Assembly: GCF_963675165.1 (NCBI RefSeq)
Contig: NC_087380.1
Location: forward strand, 2,595,803 to 2,659,802
Length of the DNA stretch: 64,000 nucleotides
Direction of reading: 5' to 3'
From: Halichondria panicea
Taxonomy: Eukaryota > Porifera > Demospongiae > Suberitida > Halichondriidae
Below are positions 28,850-41,089 of this stretch, in pieces (positions within the stretch are counted from its first letter, which is position 1; the number at the start of each line of letters is the position of its first letter). The position numbers were made by a program, and so were the translations under genes. Under the pieces are notes generated by a model. It was not told the DNA's origin. It made no database searches and saw nothing but the letters and a program-made list of their open reading frames with translations.

Positions 28850-29465
28850 GGCCTTAAGAGTACTGGAAGCTGGTAAAAGACTCTCTCCACCTCCTGGCTG
28901 TTCGAAGATGATTTACGAGCTCATGACCTTCAGTCATGAGCGTATGGTGTGAGAGGGGAGGTGCAAGTTGCTGCCATTAATGGGACCACTGATGCAGTGT
29001 GCTATAGTGTCATTGACTTGGCCTAGTGAGCAATCTGGAGAAGCAACCATGAAAATTGAAACGTATACAACAATTAGGGCAAAGTGGCAACAATAGTCAA
29101 ACGGAGGAATGTACTCTTGACTATGATTTTATTAGGCCTATAATAACATTATTTTAGTGGAGTGGTGCAAGTGGCCGGTGCAAGTACATATACAAGTCTT
29201 GTCGATTGCTTTAGTTGCCAACTAATACTTGCATGTATTGTTAAGGTGACGATCAAAAGCATTGCACTCATAAGTTTATTTTGAATTGAAAACAATGTGT
29301 TACAATTAACTGCGTGGATTCTTTGTTATGCACAGAAAACAATAAAGTACATGACAGATCTAAGAAAGAAACTGCTGTTGACTTAAAGTTCAACGAAGTT
29401 TACGGTATTCATGGTGAGCCTCGAGACACTCCCAATGACTATATGACAAAAAAATGTACAAAAAT
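28850..29465 (+). pseudogene. Mosaic relic: kinase exon fragment joined to tail and TM fragments
   Basis: 28865-28925 encodes EAGKRLSPPPGCSKMIYELM, matching kinase exon 11 of R3 (SGQRLPPPPGCPNMIYELM). It runs directly into GAGCGTATGGTGTGAGAGGG of the kinase-less tail exon (28936-29030). A decayed membrane fragment (29205-29280) and tail exon 4 (NNKVHDRSKKETAVDLKFNE, 29338-29450) follow. A second copy of this mosaic lies at 41580-42780. Confidence 0.6.
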
Positions 29466-29824
29466 TTAGAGCTATAGGCCCTAATAAATTATTATGCTCG
29501 TTTAATTATAGGTGTCTAAAGAAAATTGGGCATCAATGTCCATTTTTGGTAAAGACATTAACATAAAGCTCTGCATAACAACGTTCTCATGGTAAAATGT
29601 CTGAAGGTGATATTATGGATCACTTCAAATCAGCAAGATAAAACTCTTGTTTTTCAGTTGTGTATACTGTGTTTATGTCTACGTCTATAATCATTGTCAG
29701 GGGATTTTTTATACGCGAATAGTCTAATGGGTGAAAAAAGTTATTATCACATTTGAGACAGATATAGAGAAAACAAACAGAGGAAACACTCTTGACATGA
29801 CTGTAAACTAAATTATATCATTGT

Positions 29825-29975
29825 GAATTTACACTCTTAGACCACCTCCACCCCCTTTTGCATGCATGGCAGGAAATGATTGTGCAGAGTTGCATTCCAC
29901 ATCTATAAAGAGAATTGAACAAGTAGATTATAGTAAACTGACTGATCTGCAAGTACTACAAGATAGATCTACAAG
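29825..29975 (+). promoter_or_regulatory. Conserved core promoter of R3
   Basis: CCACCTCCACCCCC, TTTTGCATGCATGGCAGG, AAATGATTG, GCATTCCAC (TEAD-like CATTCC) and TATAAA at 29904-29909, 66 bases before the ATG. The same order occurs before R5 and R6. Binding factors are an inference. Confidence 0.6.
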
Positions 29976-32900
29976 ATGAGATGCACACTTTCTATAATTT
30001 CATGTATTTGTAAGTGTCAGATTACCATTGTGTATGTGTAGTGTATAGTCTAGTCAGGATTTAGCTATATACCGGAACAAACTCTATATATACAGATGAT
30101 GTATTTCTATGCAGTGTTGGTGCTTCAGCAGCTGGTGTCTGGACAGCAGTGTACAGTCGGTCGTGTGGGCAGTACAAGGACTGGTACAATGAGGAATAGA
30201 GCAGAAAATGAGTTCTACATTGATCGTGGTAATCGTGCTGGATGTGCTGGGATGATCACCTCACTCTCTTACTGTTTCCATCGACCACCAGGAAATGTTC
30301 CAGTTGCTAACGAGTACCTGACTACAGTTGCTGTGTACAGACCAGCGAGTACAAATGCAAATGAGAATGTATTTACTGTTGTTTCTTCACCAATCACAAT
30401 ACACAAGTCAGCTGTAGAGTTTCAAACTGAATTAAACGCTGCTACTGATACAAACTTTGCCTTTGCCTGCTCTGTATTTATCCTACCACAACCAGTACCC
30501 ATGGCGACTGGTGATGTTCTTGGAGCGTGTGTGTTTGACCCTGATGACATTACAAGTGGTGTCACTACCTACCGTCTTGATATAGTCAGTAGAGCTCGTG
30601 GCGGTACTGAAGACCTTGTGAGAACAAACACAGATCCCAGTAGCCCACCTGCTGGCTGCAGTGCCACTACTGTGCCAGGTTCTTTTGATAGAGGTGCACC
30701 TGGTACTGGTAATAGAGGTAGTGCTGACAGATCTCTTCATCTCTCAGCAAACATAGGTAAGTTGAAGCAAATTATTATTATTATTACTGTTATTATACAC
30801 TGAACATGAGGACATAAACCGTATGTTATACAGAAGTGGTTACAACTGAAGCACCTACAATGGGAGCAACTACGATGGAAGCGACTACGATTGAAGTGAC
30901 TACTATGGAACCGACTATCATGGAAACGACTACCATGGAAGCGACTACCATGGAAGCGACTACCATGGAAGCGACCACCATGGAAGCGACTACCATGGAA
31001 GCAACTACGATGGAAGCGACTACCATGGAAGCGACTACCATGGAAGTGACTATCATGGAAGCGACTACCATGGAAGCAACTACAATGGAAGCGACTACAC
31101 CTTCTATAACTACATCTGAACCGACTGCAAACACCATCACTCCTGAAGACGTCACGACAGACGTGACCTCAGCGGGTGGTCCACTGATTACTGATGGAAA
31201 CTCTACTACAGTAACCATAAACCGAGGGATAACGAGCAACCCTGATGCCACCACTGCACAATCCATTGGTGGTGGGGGAGGTGGTTCTAATGTAGCAACT
31301 ATTGCCATTGCTTTGGTAGTTGTACTCATTGTTGTGGTCAGCCTAGCTGCCATCATGGTGATAGTCATCATTCTTGTGTCAAAGAGATTGAAAAAGGTCA
31401 AGAAATCATACGCAATGACCACCAACTCAGGTAAGTGTTAAGCCAGCTTGTAAAAAGAGTACCTGTATTGTTAAGCCCTCAAATATAATGTGTTAGTTTC
31501 AACATCATTATTCTCCAGAAACTTCGATATCTTTAATTCAATTAGAAAACCAGTTGTACTCGGCAGTGGCTGGTGCTAAAAGCTTGGAGAGAGCTAAACG
31601 GGAACAACCACAGCCACAGCAGCAAGGCAGTCAGTGGCCCACACAGTCCCAGGAGCATGTGTATGAGGTGTTCAGTCTTAACCAGTCAATGGAGTCCACC
31701 TACGCTGAAGTTGGGCCCTTTGGTGCACTGGTGAGGGAAAAAAGCTATGCACTTATGTTTTCTGTACATCGTTGTCTTAGGGTACCTCTGTGTGTGTGCT
31801 GAGTTGTGTAAACCACTCAACACAATGTGTACACTGTTGTCATTATTAGCTTGCCCAAGTGTGTGGGGATGCCATTATACAATTGCCCTTACAGGAGAGT
31901 CTAGTGTTGTAGCGCTTCTAATGAATTCCTTTAACTTGATCACATGAATGTATATACCATAATAAGAAGCCAGTTTGTTATGCTATCCACATATACAATT
32001 CATATAGAATGGTTATGAGGTTGTCTATGAGTCTCCACTGGATGCCCCGGCTATCAGCTACCATCAACTGTTTGAAAAGGTACGACTTTCGTGTGTACAT
32101 TGTATGGCTATATTTAATAATGAATATTGAAAAGTACGTGTACTATTTCTGAATACAGAACAAGGAAGAGGACATTTATGTCAGAGAAAATCCGTACGAA
32201 ACACCAGCATCTATAGAGAACGATATCTATGCTCAGTTGCAGACCTGGAGGGTGACACAATTGAACAGAGAAGACATTAAGTAAGTCATTTAAAAATATT
32301 GACTTGAACAGAAGACGTTAAGTAAGTCATTGAAAATATTGACGCCAAAACTACATGCAGGATTGCTGGTCATCTTGGGTCTGGTCAGTTTGGCAGTGTG
32401 GAGCAAGGAGTGTGGAAGAGACAGGGAACTCAACCAGTGGACGTGGCACTCAAGAGTCTCACCAAAACATCAGAGGAGGACAAAGTCAAGTTCCTCCAAG
32501 AAGCCGCCATCATGGCTCAGTTCAGACACCTTAACGTTATCATGCTCCATGGAGTAGTCACCAGTGGAGACCCTGTGAGTGCATGGCAGCTAGCTCAAAT
32601 GGCCTCTGCTAGATAAGTTTGTTTGTCCAACAAATTAGGACACAAGAAACAGAATGCACAGTCATTGGTTACTGCTTGCTTCTTGGCAACATTTGAACTA
32701 TGTATACAATAATGCAATAATGATGCAATTCGTGTGCCTGCAGATGATGCTTGTGGTGGAAATGGCGAAGAAAGGTGATTTACGACAATTTCTCCTATCT
32801 CTTCGACCTGAGTAAGAATTTCTATAGTTAAATATACCACCTCACCCCCACCCCCATGCATAGCCCAGGGCAGTTAATGCCGAGCAACACATTGTCAATG

Positions 32901-33707
32901 TTACTGAAGTTCTCTCAACAAGTTGCTCTTGGGATGCAGTACCTTTCAGCTAAAGGATTTGTGCACAGAGACATGGCTGCTAGGAATGTACTAGTGACAA
33001 CAAATGACATATGCAAGGTGGTTTATCAATTTTTAGCTATAAAAAACACTCAATTTAATTATTTTATACACATAGGTTGCTGATTTCGGAATGTCCCGAG
33101 ATCTTGCTGATGAGAACTACTATGTCTCACAAGGAAGAGACAAGATCCCCGTCAAGTGGACAGCCCCTGAGGCCATTCACTACAAGAAGTACTCGACTGC
33201 CAGTGATGTATGGGCCTACGGGTGTCTGCTCTATGAGATATGGAGTATTGGGCACAAGCCGTTTGAAGGAATATCTAATCAAGAGGTATTATAATTATAC
33301 CGCCTAAATCACAACTTCATTGATGTTTTTTGCACATGTGCAGGCTATTCGACTCATTGATTCTGGTCAGCGTCTTCCTCCACCTCCTGGCTGCCCTAAC
33401 ATGATCTACGAGCTCATGATACTATGTTGGTAAGATGCATTAATTATACAAATTTAGAAATGTGTGCACCATTTGCACCAAACTACACACATTCTAATAC
33501 AAGTCTGTCTTTTCATGCAGGCATCCTGAGAGCTCCCAACGTCTTGTGTTTCGTGATGTCGTGCTCACTCTTGTTGGCAGTGAGAAGATGGTCCTGAGCA
33601 TTCCCGAGGAGGACTCCTCCACTAACCCACTGGCTGGAGTATTGGGAGCTCCACTGGAGGCCGGGGAGAATATGTACTCGAAGCTGCAAAGGAGATATAT
33701 ACATTGA
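29976..33707 (+). CDS. Receptor R3: receptor tyrosine kinase, apparently intact (865 aa)
   Basis: Twelve exons: 29976-30009, 30115-30756, 30834-31430, 31519-31730, 32008-32079, 32159-32280, 32361-32574, 32744-32811, 32864-33017, 33076-33285, 33344-33429, 33521-33707; all phases agree. Signal peptide MRCTLSIISC, then the six-Cys ectodomain (QQCTVGRVGS, GCAGMITSLSYCF, GDVLGACVFDP). The stalk has about 17 TTMEA repeats, then a membrane segment (TIAIALVVVLIVVVSLAAIM) followed by basic KRLKKVKK. Juxtamembrane tyrosines: NQLYSAV, HVYEV, STYAEV (ITIM-like), YEVVYESP, EDIYVRENPYETP, DIYAQL. Kinase: GSGQFGSV, VALKSL, HRDMAARN, DFGMSRD with activation-loop ENYYVSQG, WTAPEA, SDVWAYG. It ends LQRRYIH. 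All catalytic residues are present, so it should be an active membrane tyrosine kinase; the ligand is unknown. Confidence 0.9.
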
Positions 33708-34315
33708 TTGTTTCCATGGAGGTGCAGCTGCTAAAACTGTTTCGATATTGAAGTGTCCCATTAAATATGCCATGCACAAATTGTTTTTTCCCTTTTTTGT
33801 GATGTCATAATTTTATCCTTGTCACTATAATAATTATAATTATATAAACAAATGATTGTTGTATTTCAAAGCTAGCTCAATACAATAATTAGTGTTGAGC
33901 TGAGCTCAGCATTGTTTAGGAAAGCGTGCATGCATTATATTGGAACCAGGAATCGTTAAAATCATAGTGTTCATAGTCATCAAATTGAATTTTACTATCA
34001 TTATGTGATTCTGCACATTTATTTAAAATAATCCTTTTGTTTCTGAACGGATCGAATGTTCATTGCAAAAGCTCGAATTTCATCAAAATGGGGTTGAACT
34101 CTTATGACGGAACCTACTCCAAAAGTCTGGTTGGTACGCGAGTTACCATAGTTATTTTTGTAGCGGATATAAATGATCGGGTGACAGCTAGCTATATATA
34201 GGGGATAGATTTATCGTAGTGTAGCAATGACGCATGATATGGTAGAGATAGACAAACTGAAGAAACCCTATTCTGTAAACTAAAATGTTTGCCTCATAAT
34301 CTTTAGTGCAAGTTG

Positions 34316-34800
34316 TCACTGTTGTGGTACAGTCGATCGTGTAGGCAGTATGCGATGATAGAAATAGGGACAACTGAATGTGCTGGGATGATTACCTCAC
34401 TCTCTTACTGTTTCCATCGACCACCACTATATATAGCCAATTGATTGCTTTTAATGTTTAATGTTGTTAATGAGACAATTATCAACGACTACCATGTGCA
34501 CTCAAAAACCCAATGACGTGAATTACAAGGAAGTATCTATACACACTACAATGATCCTTGTCAGCCGATACCATTGAAAAACAATTTTAATGAAGCTAGC
34601 TTACAGTGTACACAAATCTGGAAATGAAAGAAGTACATGCAGGAGAATCATGCTCACAAGAAGTTGATCTAAAGTCCAACGATGTGTATGGTGTGAAAGG
34701 GGAGGTGAAAAAATCCAGATGAAGCTAATTAATACCGAAGGGGCTCTTTATGATGTCATAGAAACTAAATCAGAAATTCTGAAGAGGGAAAAGATGTGAC
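34316..34800 (+). pseudogene. Relic of a kinase-less receptor downstream of R3
   Basis: 34330-34430 is a decayed ectodomain start (GTACAGTCGATCGTGTAGGC, later GGATGATTACCTCACTCTCT). 34480-34750 holds decayed tail exons (AACCCAATGACGTG, TTGTCAGCCGATACC, AAGTCCAACGATGTGTATGG). It is copied, with R3, at 51290-51780. Confidence 0.65.
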
Positions 34801-34833
34801 AGAATCACACATCAATAAACAGTTTTCTCAAAA

Positions 34834-35335
34834 TTAATGCCTGACCAATTCAAACACAACATCGTCAACTTTGAGGAGAGGACAGTTTTCGCTGATGTGT
34901 AGAGGTGTGTCAGGGTATGAGGGAAACGTTTTCTTCGAAAATGTCATGTAACAGCACTTAGAGGGGTTTAGCTTTATAATGGACCATGGGGTACGGAATC
35001 GAATGCTTTGCTTATAAATCAAAGTAGACAGCACATATTTCTTTACCCTCATCCAATGATTTGAGACAGTGGTGTGTTAATGAGAGTAGTTCAGATGTGA
35101 TGGACTTTTTGGCAGTGAAGCCCCATTGATGAGTGGATAGTGGAGTGTGCTCTGCTAAGTATATAGTCATCGCTTTGAATACATGTCGTTCGAGGACTTT
35201 GCTGACGATTGGGAGAAGTGATATAGGTCTATAATTCGCAGGATTGTCTTTTTTACCTGATTTAGGCACAATCACAACTCTAGTGACCTTCCAGTTCTTT
35301 GGAAACTTTCCTTTAGTTAGTTAGTAATAGAGTTT
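34834..35335 (-). pseudogene. Reverse transcriptase fragment of a non-LTR element
   Basis: The minus-strand frame 35275-35012 reads VPKSGKKDNPANYRPISLLP, VSKVLERHVF and CAVYFDL. One base out of frame it continues SKAFDSVPHGPL, then NPSKCCYMTFSKK. These are RT fingers and palm motifs, but the YADD part is missing. It is internally deleted and dead. The 51800-52290 copy shares the same deletion, so it inserted before the locus was duplicated. Confidence 0.75.
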
Positions 35336-35639
35336 TAAGGCTGGGCGCTATAGCGTTTGCAGTGTGTTTGAAGAGATATTTTCAGCTCCTGCAACCTTCT
35401 TCATATCTAAGGCTCTCAGATACAGTTCAATTTCTTCATTTGAACAAAGTAGCTCATCTGAAGTCTTTTCCAAGACTGGCTATCTCAACAGTTGGTATAT
35501 GTAAGCTCAGCTTAAAATTTGCTTTCCTTTTCGCATTTGAGTGACCAGCTCTGGAGTATAATTGTACTTCAGTGTCAAATGCTTTCACTACAGAGAAAAA
35601 TGCCAATCTTCTTACGGGCATTAACTTTGCTATTGCATC

Positions 35640-36360
35640 ATATTTACTGAGTGGAGTTGTTGGCTGGTGATATGATCAGTGCTTGTATTTATGACCCTCC
35701 TGATAGTGGATTGGATGGACGTAAGTTAGATGTGGTTGGACGAAATGCTGGGCCTGATCTTACGATCTTGCTGACGAAAGCTATACTATGTATTTCAAGG
35801 TGGTGTAATCCCCGTCAAGTGGACAACCCCTTATATAGGCCATTCACTACAATTAAGAAGTACTCGACTATACCAGTGATGTGTGGGCCTACGGGTGTCT
35901 GCTCTATGACGTTTCAATTGCTAAAAAACATTCAGGTAAGTTTCCATAGTGATGTACACGTAGATAATCACTATAATTATACTGATATTCATTAATTTTC
36001 TTAGAAGCTGGTAAAAGACTCTCTCCACCTCCTGGCTGTCTAGATATGTTTTATGAGCTCATGACCTTCAGTAATTGGTATATGCAAGCTTAGCTTTAAA
36101 ATTTGCTTTCCTTTTCGCATTTGAGTGATCAGCCAAAATTATAGATCAGCTCTGGAATATAATTATACTTCAGTGCATGTCAAATGCTTTCACTACAGAG
36201 AGAAATGCCAATCTTCCTACTGGCATTAACATTGCTGTTGATATTCAGGCTGGTCATGTGATGGTGCTTGTACTTATGACCCTCCTGAAGTGGATGGATG
36301 TACAGCACAGTTGGATGTGATTGGACGAAATGCTGGGCCTGATCACTTCAGCGTTTATCT
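35640..36360 (+). pseudogene. Relic of a diverged receptor kinase
   Basis: AGDMISACIYDPPDSGLDGR, then LDVVGRNAGPD, parallels the GDVLGACVFDP...YRLDIVSR part of the R ectodomain. Next come decayed kinase exon 10 (CCCGTCAAGTGGACAAC to TGTGGGCCTACGGGTGTCTG) and exon 11 (AGKRLSPPPGCLDMFYELM). A second ectodomain fragment (AACATTGCTGTTGATATTCA, DVIGRNAGPDHF) ends near 36355. It shows that a related but distinct ectodomain once sat on a kinase here. Confidence 0.6.
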
Positions 36361-36483
36361 ATAATATATATATAATTATGCCGACATAAGTAAGTAACAA
36401 TCATCTTATAGATCTTTCTTGCATGCTGATTTTGTCGTACATGCAGCTCCCCTGTCAACAACTGGACCTCAAACCAATCCCAT

Positions 36484-37122
36484 GCAGTGGCGTAGCCAGG
36501 GGGTGGCAAAGGGGGCAAATGCCCCTTTTTCTGGATCTCTACTACTCTGCTCAAGTTATTGTATCTGATTATCTTGCTGAGCACTCCCTTTCTTCGGAAT
36601 CTTGCTGCAGTTATTATTATTATTATTATTATTATTAAGACTTTACAGCCTGCAACGTGAATGATATAAAAACAAGTGATTGTTGTAGCAAAGACTATAG
36701 CTGACAGACTGTGCCGCATTGAGCGACACAGCTGGATAATTTAATGATTACATGTGAAGCTAGCTATAATTACGTGTGTAGCATCTGTTGCATGGGCACA
36801 TTAAGTGGTAGGTACATGGGATGTCAGAGACAAAGTTTTGTTTGAAGTGCTCCCAGAAGTAATGGTGGAGTGTATTCTTTGTTTTGCTAGCAGGCAAGCA
36901 AAACGATTTAGTCTCTAAACTGTGAGCTATTCTGGTCTAAATCTATAGACAGTTCTTGTTCTTTGCTAAACTAGCTTCTTCTAAAACATCAGGCCACACC
37001 CAACTAAAGAGAGAAGTCAATGTGACGTCATAATTAAGAGGCGTGGCTTCTGGTCAAAATTTTGGCGCTGTGCGGCTGATAGGTTTTGCCCCCTCTTCCA
37101 AAAAATCCTGGCTACGCTCCTG
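36484..37122. mobile_element. Non-autonomous DNA transposon (hAT-like ends)
   Basis: It starts CAGTGGCGTAGCCAGGGGG and ends CCTGGCTACGCTCCTG, imperfect terminal inverted repeats of the type seen in hAT-like MITEs. The copied locus near 53480 lacks this segment (ACCCCATGCATGCATG), giving an empty site. A short CCATG may be the target duplication. There is no transposase. A TTA microsatellite lies at about 36612-36638. Confidence 0.65.
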
Positions 37123-37152
37123 CCATGCATGCATGCATGCATGTCTATGTAT

Positions 37153-37222
37153 GGATAGCCTTGATTCCAGGTCGTGAAGAGAGAGGTGCTATTCTCTTCG
37201 TGGCCTGGAATCGAGGCTAGAC
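37153..37222. repeat. Small foldback element, first copy
   Basis: TAGCCTTGATTCCAGG and CCTGGAATCGAGGCTA are inverted arms around an AGAGAG..CTCTT core. The copy at 53508-53574 has perfect arms. Confidence 0.7.
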
Positions 37223-37619
37223 AGTGGGCACGTGACAACATAGCACAACTATACTGTTGACAAGCACAGTAGGATTAACTCTATCCTATGAAGCGCTAAC
37301 AAACTCCTTCACAATTACCAGACAACGATTCAACAACTACAATGATCCCTGGAGTGACAACTAATCGAACTGAAAACTGTACAACAATTAGGGCTATAGG
37401 GTATGAAAATAATGTATAATTAGGTGTCTAAAGAAAATTGGGCATAGTGTCCATTTTTGGTAAAGATCATTAACATTAAGTACTACTGACGTTCTCATGG
37501 CAAAATGGCTGAAGGTGATATTAGGATCACTTCAAATCAGCAAGATAACTTGTTTGTGTGCTGTGTTTATGTCTACGTCTATAATCATTGTCATGGGAAT
37601 AATGGGTAATCACATCAGG

Positions 37620-37845
37620 CCCTATTACAGTATAGGGCAAAGTGGCACATCTGAGAGATAGAGAAAACAAACTGAGGAAAAACTCTTGACATGATTGTAC
37701 TACTCTGTAAACTAATACACATGTAAACATTTTGCAAGTGGTGCATGTGGTCAGATCATTCATCGGAATTTACACTCCAGACCACCTCCACCCCCTTTTG
37801 CAGCATGACAGGAAATGATTGCATTCCACATATAAAGTGTTTATA
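37620..37845 (+). promoter_or_regulatory. Orphan array upstream block
   Basis: Same series as the R1 upstream block: tail-exon relic (GCACATCTGAGAGATAGAG), ACCACCTCCACCCCC, CATGACAGGAAATGATTG, GCATTCCACATATAAAG. No receptor start follows; the next receptor ATG is at 39420. It is a leftover of a lost array member. Confidence 0.55.
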
Positions 37846-37899
37846 CACGTTTGTTGCATGACAGAAAATAATTTTTTAGAGTACAAGAATCCAATTTAG

Positions 37900-39270
37900 A
37901 ATATGAAGCTAATAGAGTTACGATGTCATAGAAACTGAATCAGAAGAGGGAGAAGATGTGACAGAATCACACATTAAAAGTTCGGTATAAATTTGACTGT
38001 GTACAGTTTCAGTCAGTTTCTCAAATGCCTGACCAATTCATTGCACGCACATGTCTTAAATTTAGTTGGGAGACATGCACATGCGTTATTATTAATGCTT
38101 ATCAAGAATTTCAACAACCCAATGATGCAGTGTCTATAGTGTTATTGACTCGCCTCTTCAGCAATCTACAGAGACAGCCAGTGAAACTGAAATTCGAACG
38201 GACAGCAATGAGGTGTATATGGCACATCTGAGAGAGATAGACAAACTGAGGACACACTCAACAACCCAATGATGTGACTATGAGGAAGTACCAGGACCTA
38301 CACACTACAATGATCCTTGTCAGCTGATACCTTTGGAAAACAATGAAGCTTATGGTGTACACAACTCTGGAAATGAAGAAATTTCGAGTGAAACATACTC
38401 GCATAAAGTGGACCTGAAGTAGAGGCGCATGGAGTGAGAGGGGAGGTGCAAGTTGCTGCCATTAATGGGACCACTGATGCAGTGTGTTATAATAGTGTCA
38501 TTGACTCGCCTGGTCAGCAATCTGGAGAAGCAACCAGTGGAACTGAAATTTGGCATATTGCACATACATCTGAGAGAGATAGACAAACTGAGGAAACACG
38601 TGATCTATGATTATGTATAAACTAATAGTGAAAGTGATGTATGTCATAATTATGTTGTTTACCTTTTTGTTGGCAGGATTTAATTAGATCTTTATAGAGT
38701 ACAAGAATCTATGCAATTTAGAAGATGAAGCTATTAGAGTTATGATGCCATAGAAGAGGGAAAAGATGTGACAGAATCATACATCAATGAACAGTTCGGT
38801 ATAAAATAAAATTGATTGTGTACAGTTTCAGTCTGTCACATTCAGTTTCTCAAATGCCTGACCAATTCATTGCACGCACATCACATGTTTTTTTTAGATG
38901 CGAGACATTACATGCGTTATTAATGCTTATCAACTTAAAGATTTCAACAACCCAATAATGTGACTTATGAGGAAGTACCAGACCTGCACGCTACAATGAT
39001 CCCTGTAAGCCGATACCTTTAAGTGTACTGGAAATGAAACAAGTAAATGTCGAGTAAAACATATTTGCAAGATATAGTTGTGACCTGAAGTCCAACGAGG
39101 CGTATGGAGTGAGAGGGGAGGTGCAAGTTGCTGCCATTAATGGGACCACTGATGCAGTGTGCTATAGTGTCATTAACTCACCTGGTCAGCAATCTGGAGA
39201 AGCAACCAGTGCATGGATCGAGCTGAAGTTCAAATGGAGGCATAATTATAGCATAAACAAACAGAGGAAA
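37900..39270 (+). pseudogene. Three or more decayed receptor-tail copies
   Basis: 38120-38260, 38255-38620 and 38940-39270 each hold parts of the kinase-less tail exon (ACCCAATGATGTGAC, AGCCGATACC, GAGGTGCAAGTTGCTGCC, GTGTCATTGACTCGCC), with frameshifts and lost Tyr codons. The last has an open piece, VAAINGTTDAVCYSVINSPG. They mark former array members between R3 and R4. Confidence 0.6.
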
Positions 39271-39419
39271 CTCTCAGAAGTAATCATTATTGTTGTAGAT
39301 CTACACCCCCTTTTATGCCAGAAAATCATTGCTAATTGCATTCCACAGTCATTGGCTTGCAGCAGAAAAAACCAGACCAGACCAGCGGAAAACAATATCA
39401 TACTGAAGCAAGGGACAAG

Positions 39420-40965
39420 ATGAGAAGCAGCACACTGTCTATATTATGTTCTTGTAAGTGTCTGCTATGTAGAATAGCTATGTAGATTGCATGGTCTTGA
39501 GCAAACTCTAGCTAGCTAGATCTAGATCTAGTTTATTCCTATGCAGTGTTGGTGCTCCAGCAGCTGGTGTCTGGACAGCAGTGTGGTACAGTCGGTCGTG
39601 TGGGCAGTAATAGGACTGATGATAGGAATAGAGCACGGGATCAGTTCTTCATTGATCGTGGTAATTGTGCTGGATGTGCTGGGATGATCACCTCACTCTC
39701 TTACTGTTTCTACCGACCACCATTGACTGATCCAGTTGCTAACGAATACCTGACTACAGTTGCTGTGTACAGACCAGCAAGTACCAATGCAAATGAGAAT
39801 GTATTTACTGTTGTTTCTTCACCGATCACAATACTAAAGTTCGCAACAGACCTTGAAGAGTTAAACATTGCTTCTGATACCGAAATCGCCTGCTCTGTAT
39901 TTAACCTACCACAACCAGTACCCATGGAGACTGGTGATGTTCTTGGAGCGTGTGTGTTTGACCCTGATGACACTACAAGTGGTGTCATTACCTACCGTCT
40001 TGATATAGTCAGTAGAGCTACTGACGGTACTGAAGACATTGTAAGAAACAACGAGCAACCCTGATGCCACCACTGCACAACCCATTGGTGGTGGGGAAGG
40101 TGGTTCTAACGTAGCAACCAGTGCCATTGCTGTGGTAGTTGTACTCATTGTTGTGATCATTGCTTTAGTCACCATACTAGTGATAGTACTTGTGCTGTTA
40201 AGGAAACGATCGAAAGCATTGCACTCAGTCAACTCCATAGGTAAGTTTATGTTAATTTTGGATAATTATTCACTAATTTGTGAAAGCATTGCAATCGCTT
40301 CTGATGTAACTAAGCATTTACAAGATGTATAATTATTTATTGTTGGTATAATTATATGCACAGCAAGAAACCGTATCACTCTAAAGTCCAACGAGGCTTA
40401 TGGTGTTCATGATGAGACTCAAGACCCTGCCGGTAAAGATATTATAGGTATGAGGTCAACATGTGCACACATTTCATTCCACCACATTGTACGTAAATAT
40501 TATGGGAATACTTGATTGTTTGTTCACTATCATTATATTAAATCCCTGTATGAAGCATTCATCACGTATTGTGCAAAGAGTTGTAGTGCAATTGCTTTTA
40601 AGGCATGTTATTATATTGCAGGACAATTATTAACTTCCACTCAACAACCCAATGATGTGACTTATGAGGAAGTACCAGGACCTACACACTACAATGATCC
40701 CTGTCAGCCGATACCTTTGGAAAACAATGAAGCTTACGCTGTCCACAAATCTGAAACTACAGAAATGTTGCGTGAAACACGCTCGCAACAAGTTGACCTG
40801 AAGTCGAATGAGGCGTATGGAGTGAGAGGGGAGGTGCAAGTTGCTGCCATTAATGGGACCACTGATGCAGTGTGCTATAGTGTCATTAACTCGCCTGGTC
40901 AACAATCTGTAGAGACAACCAGTGGAGCAATGAGGAATGCGGAGGCATATATTGGAAACTGTTGA
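39420..40965 (+). pseudogene. Receptor R4: stalk-deleted copy; may encode a soluble ectodomain
   Basis: Exon 39420-39453 (MRSSTLSILC) joins 39547 onward, an open ectodomain (QQCGTVGRVGSNRTDDRNR to YRLDIVSRATDG). At about 40040-40050 the sequence jumps from EDIVR into the end of the stalk, deleting the Thr repeat and an intron, and the new frame stops at 40064 (NNEQP). The product would be a signal peptide plus about 170 ectodomain residues and no anchor. Downstream exons remain clean: membrane segment to 40240, 40364-40447 (ITLKSNEAYGVHDETQDPAG), and 40622-40965 (VTYEEVPGP, VCYSVINSP, ending YIGNC). It is either a pseudogene or a decoy with an unused tail. Expression would decide. Confidence 0.65.
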
Positions 40966-40988
40966 TATTATTATTATGCTATTCTTTG

Positions 40989-41019
40989 AATCACTGTATA
41001 CATTGTGTATACAGTGATT
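40989..41019. repeat. Perfect 13-bp hairpin 3' of the R4 tail
   Basis: Identical arms and loop to 27612-27642. It starts 23 bases after the R4 stop codon. Confidence 0.8.
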
Positions 41020-41089
41020 ACCTGATATTTTAGTGCAACTAGTCATTATTGTGGTTTGTTTGAGCTGTAGGAGACCAACATAAAAAATG

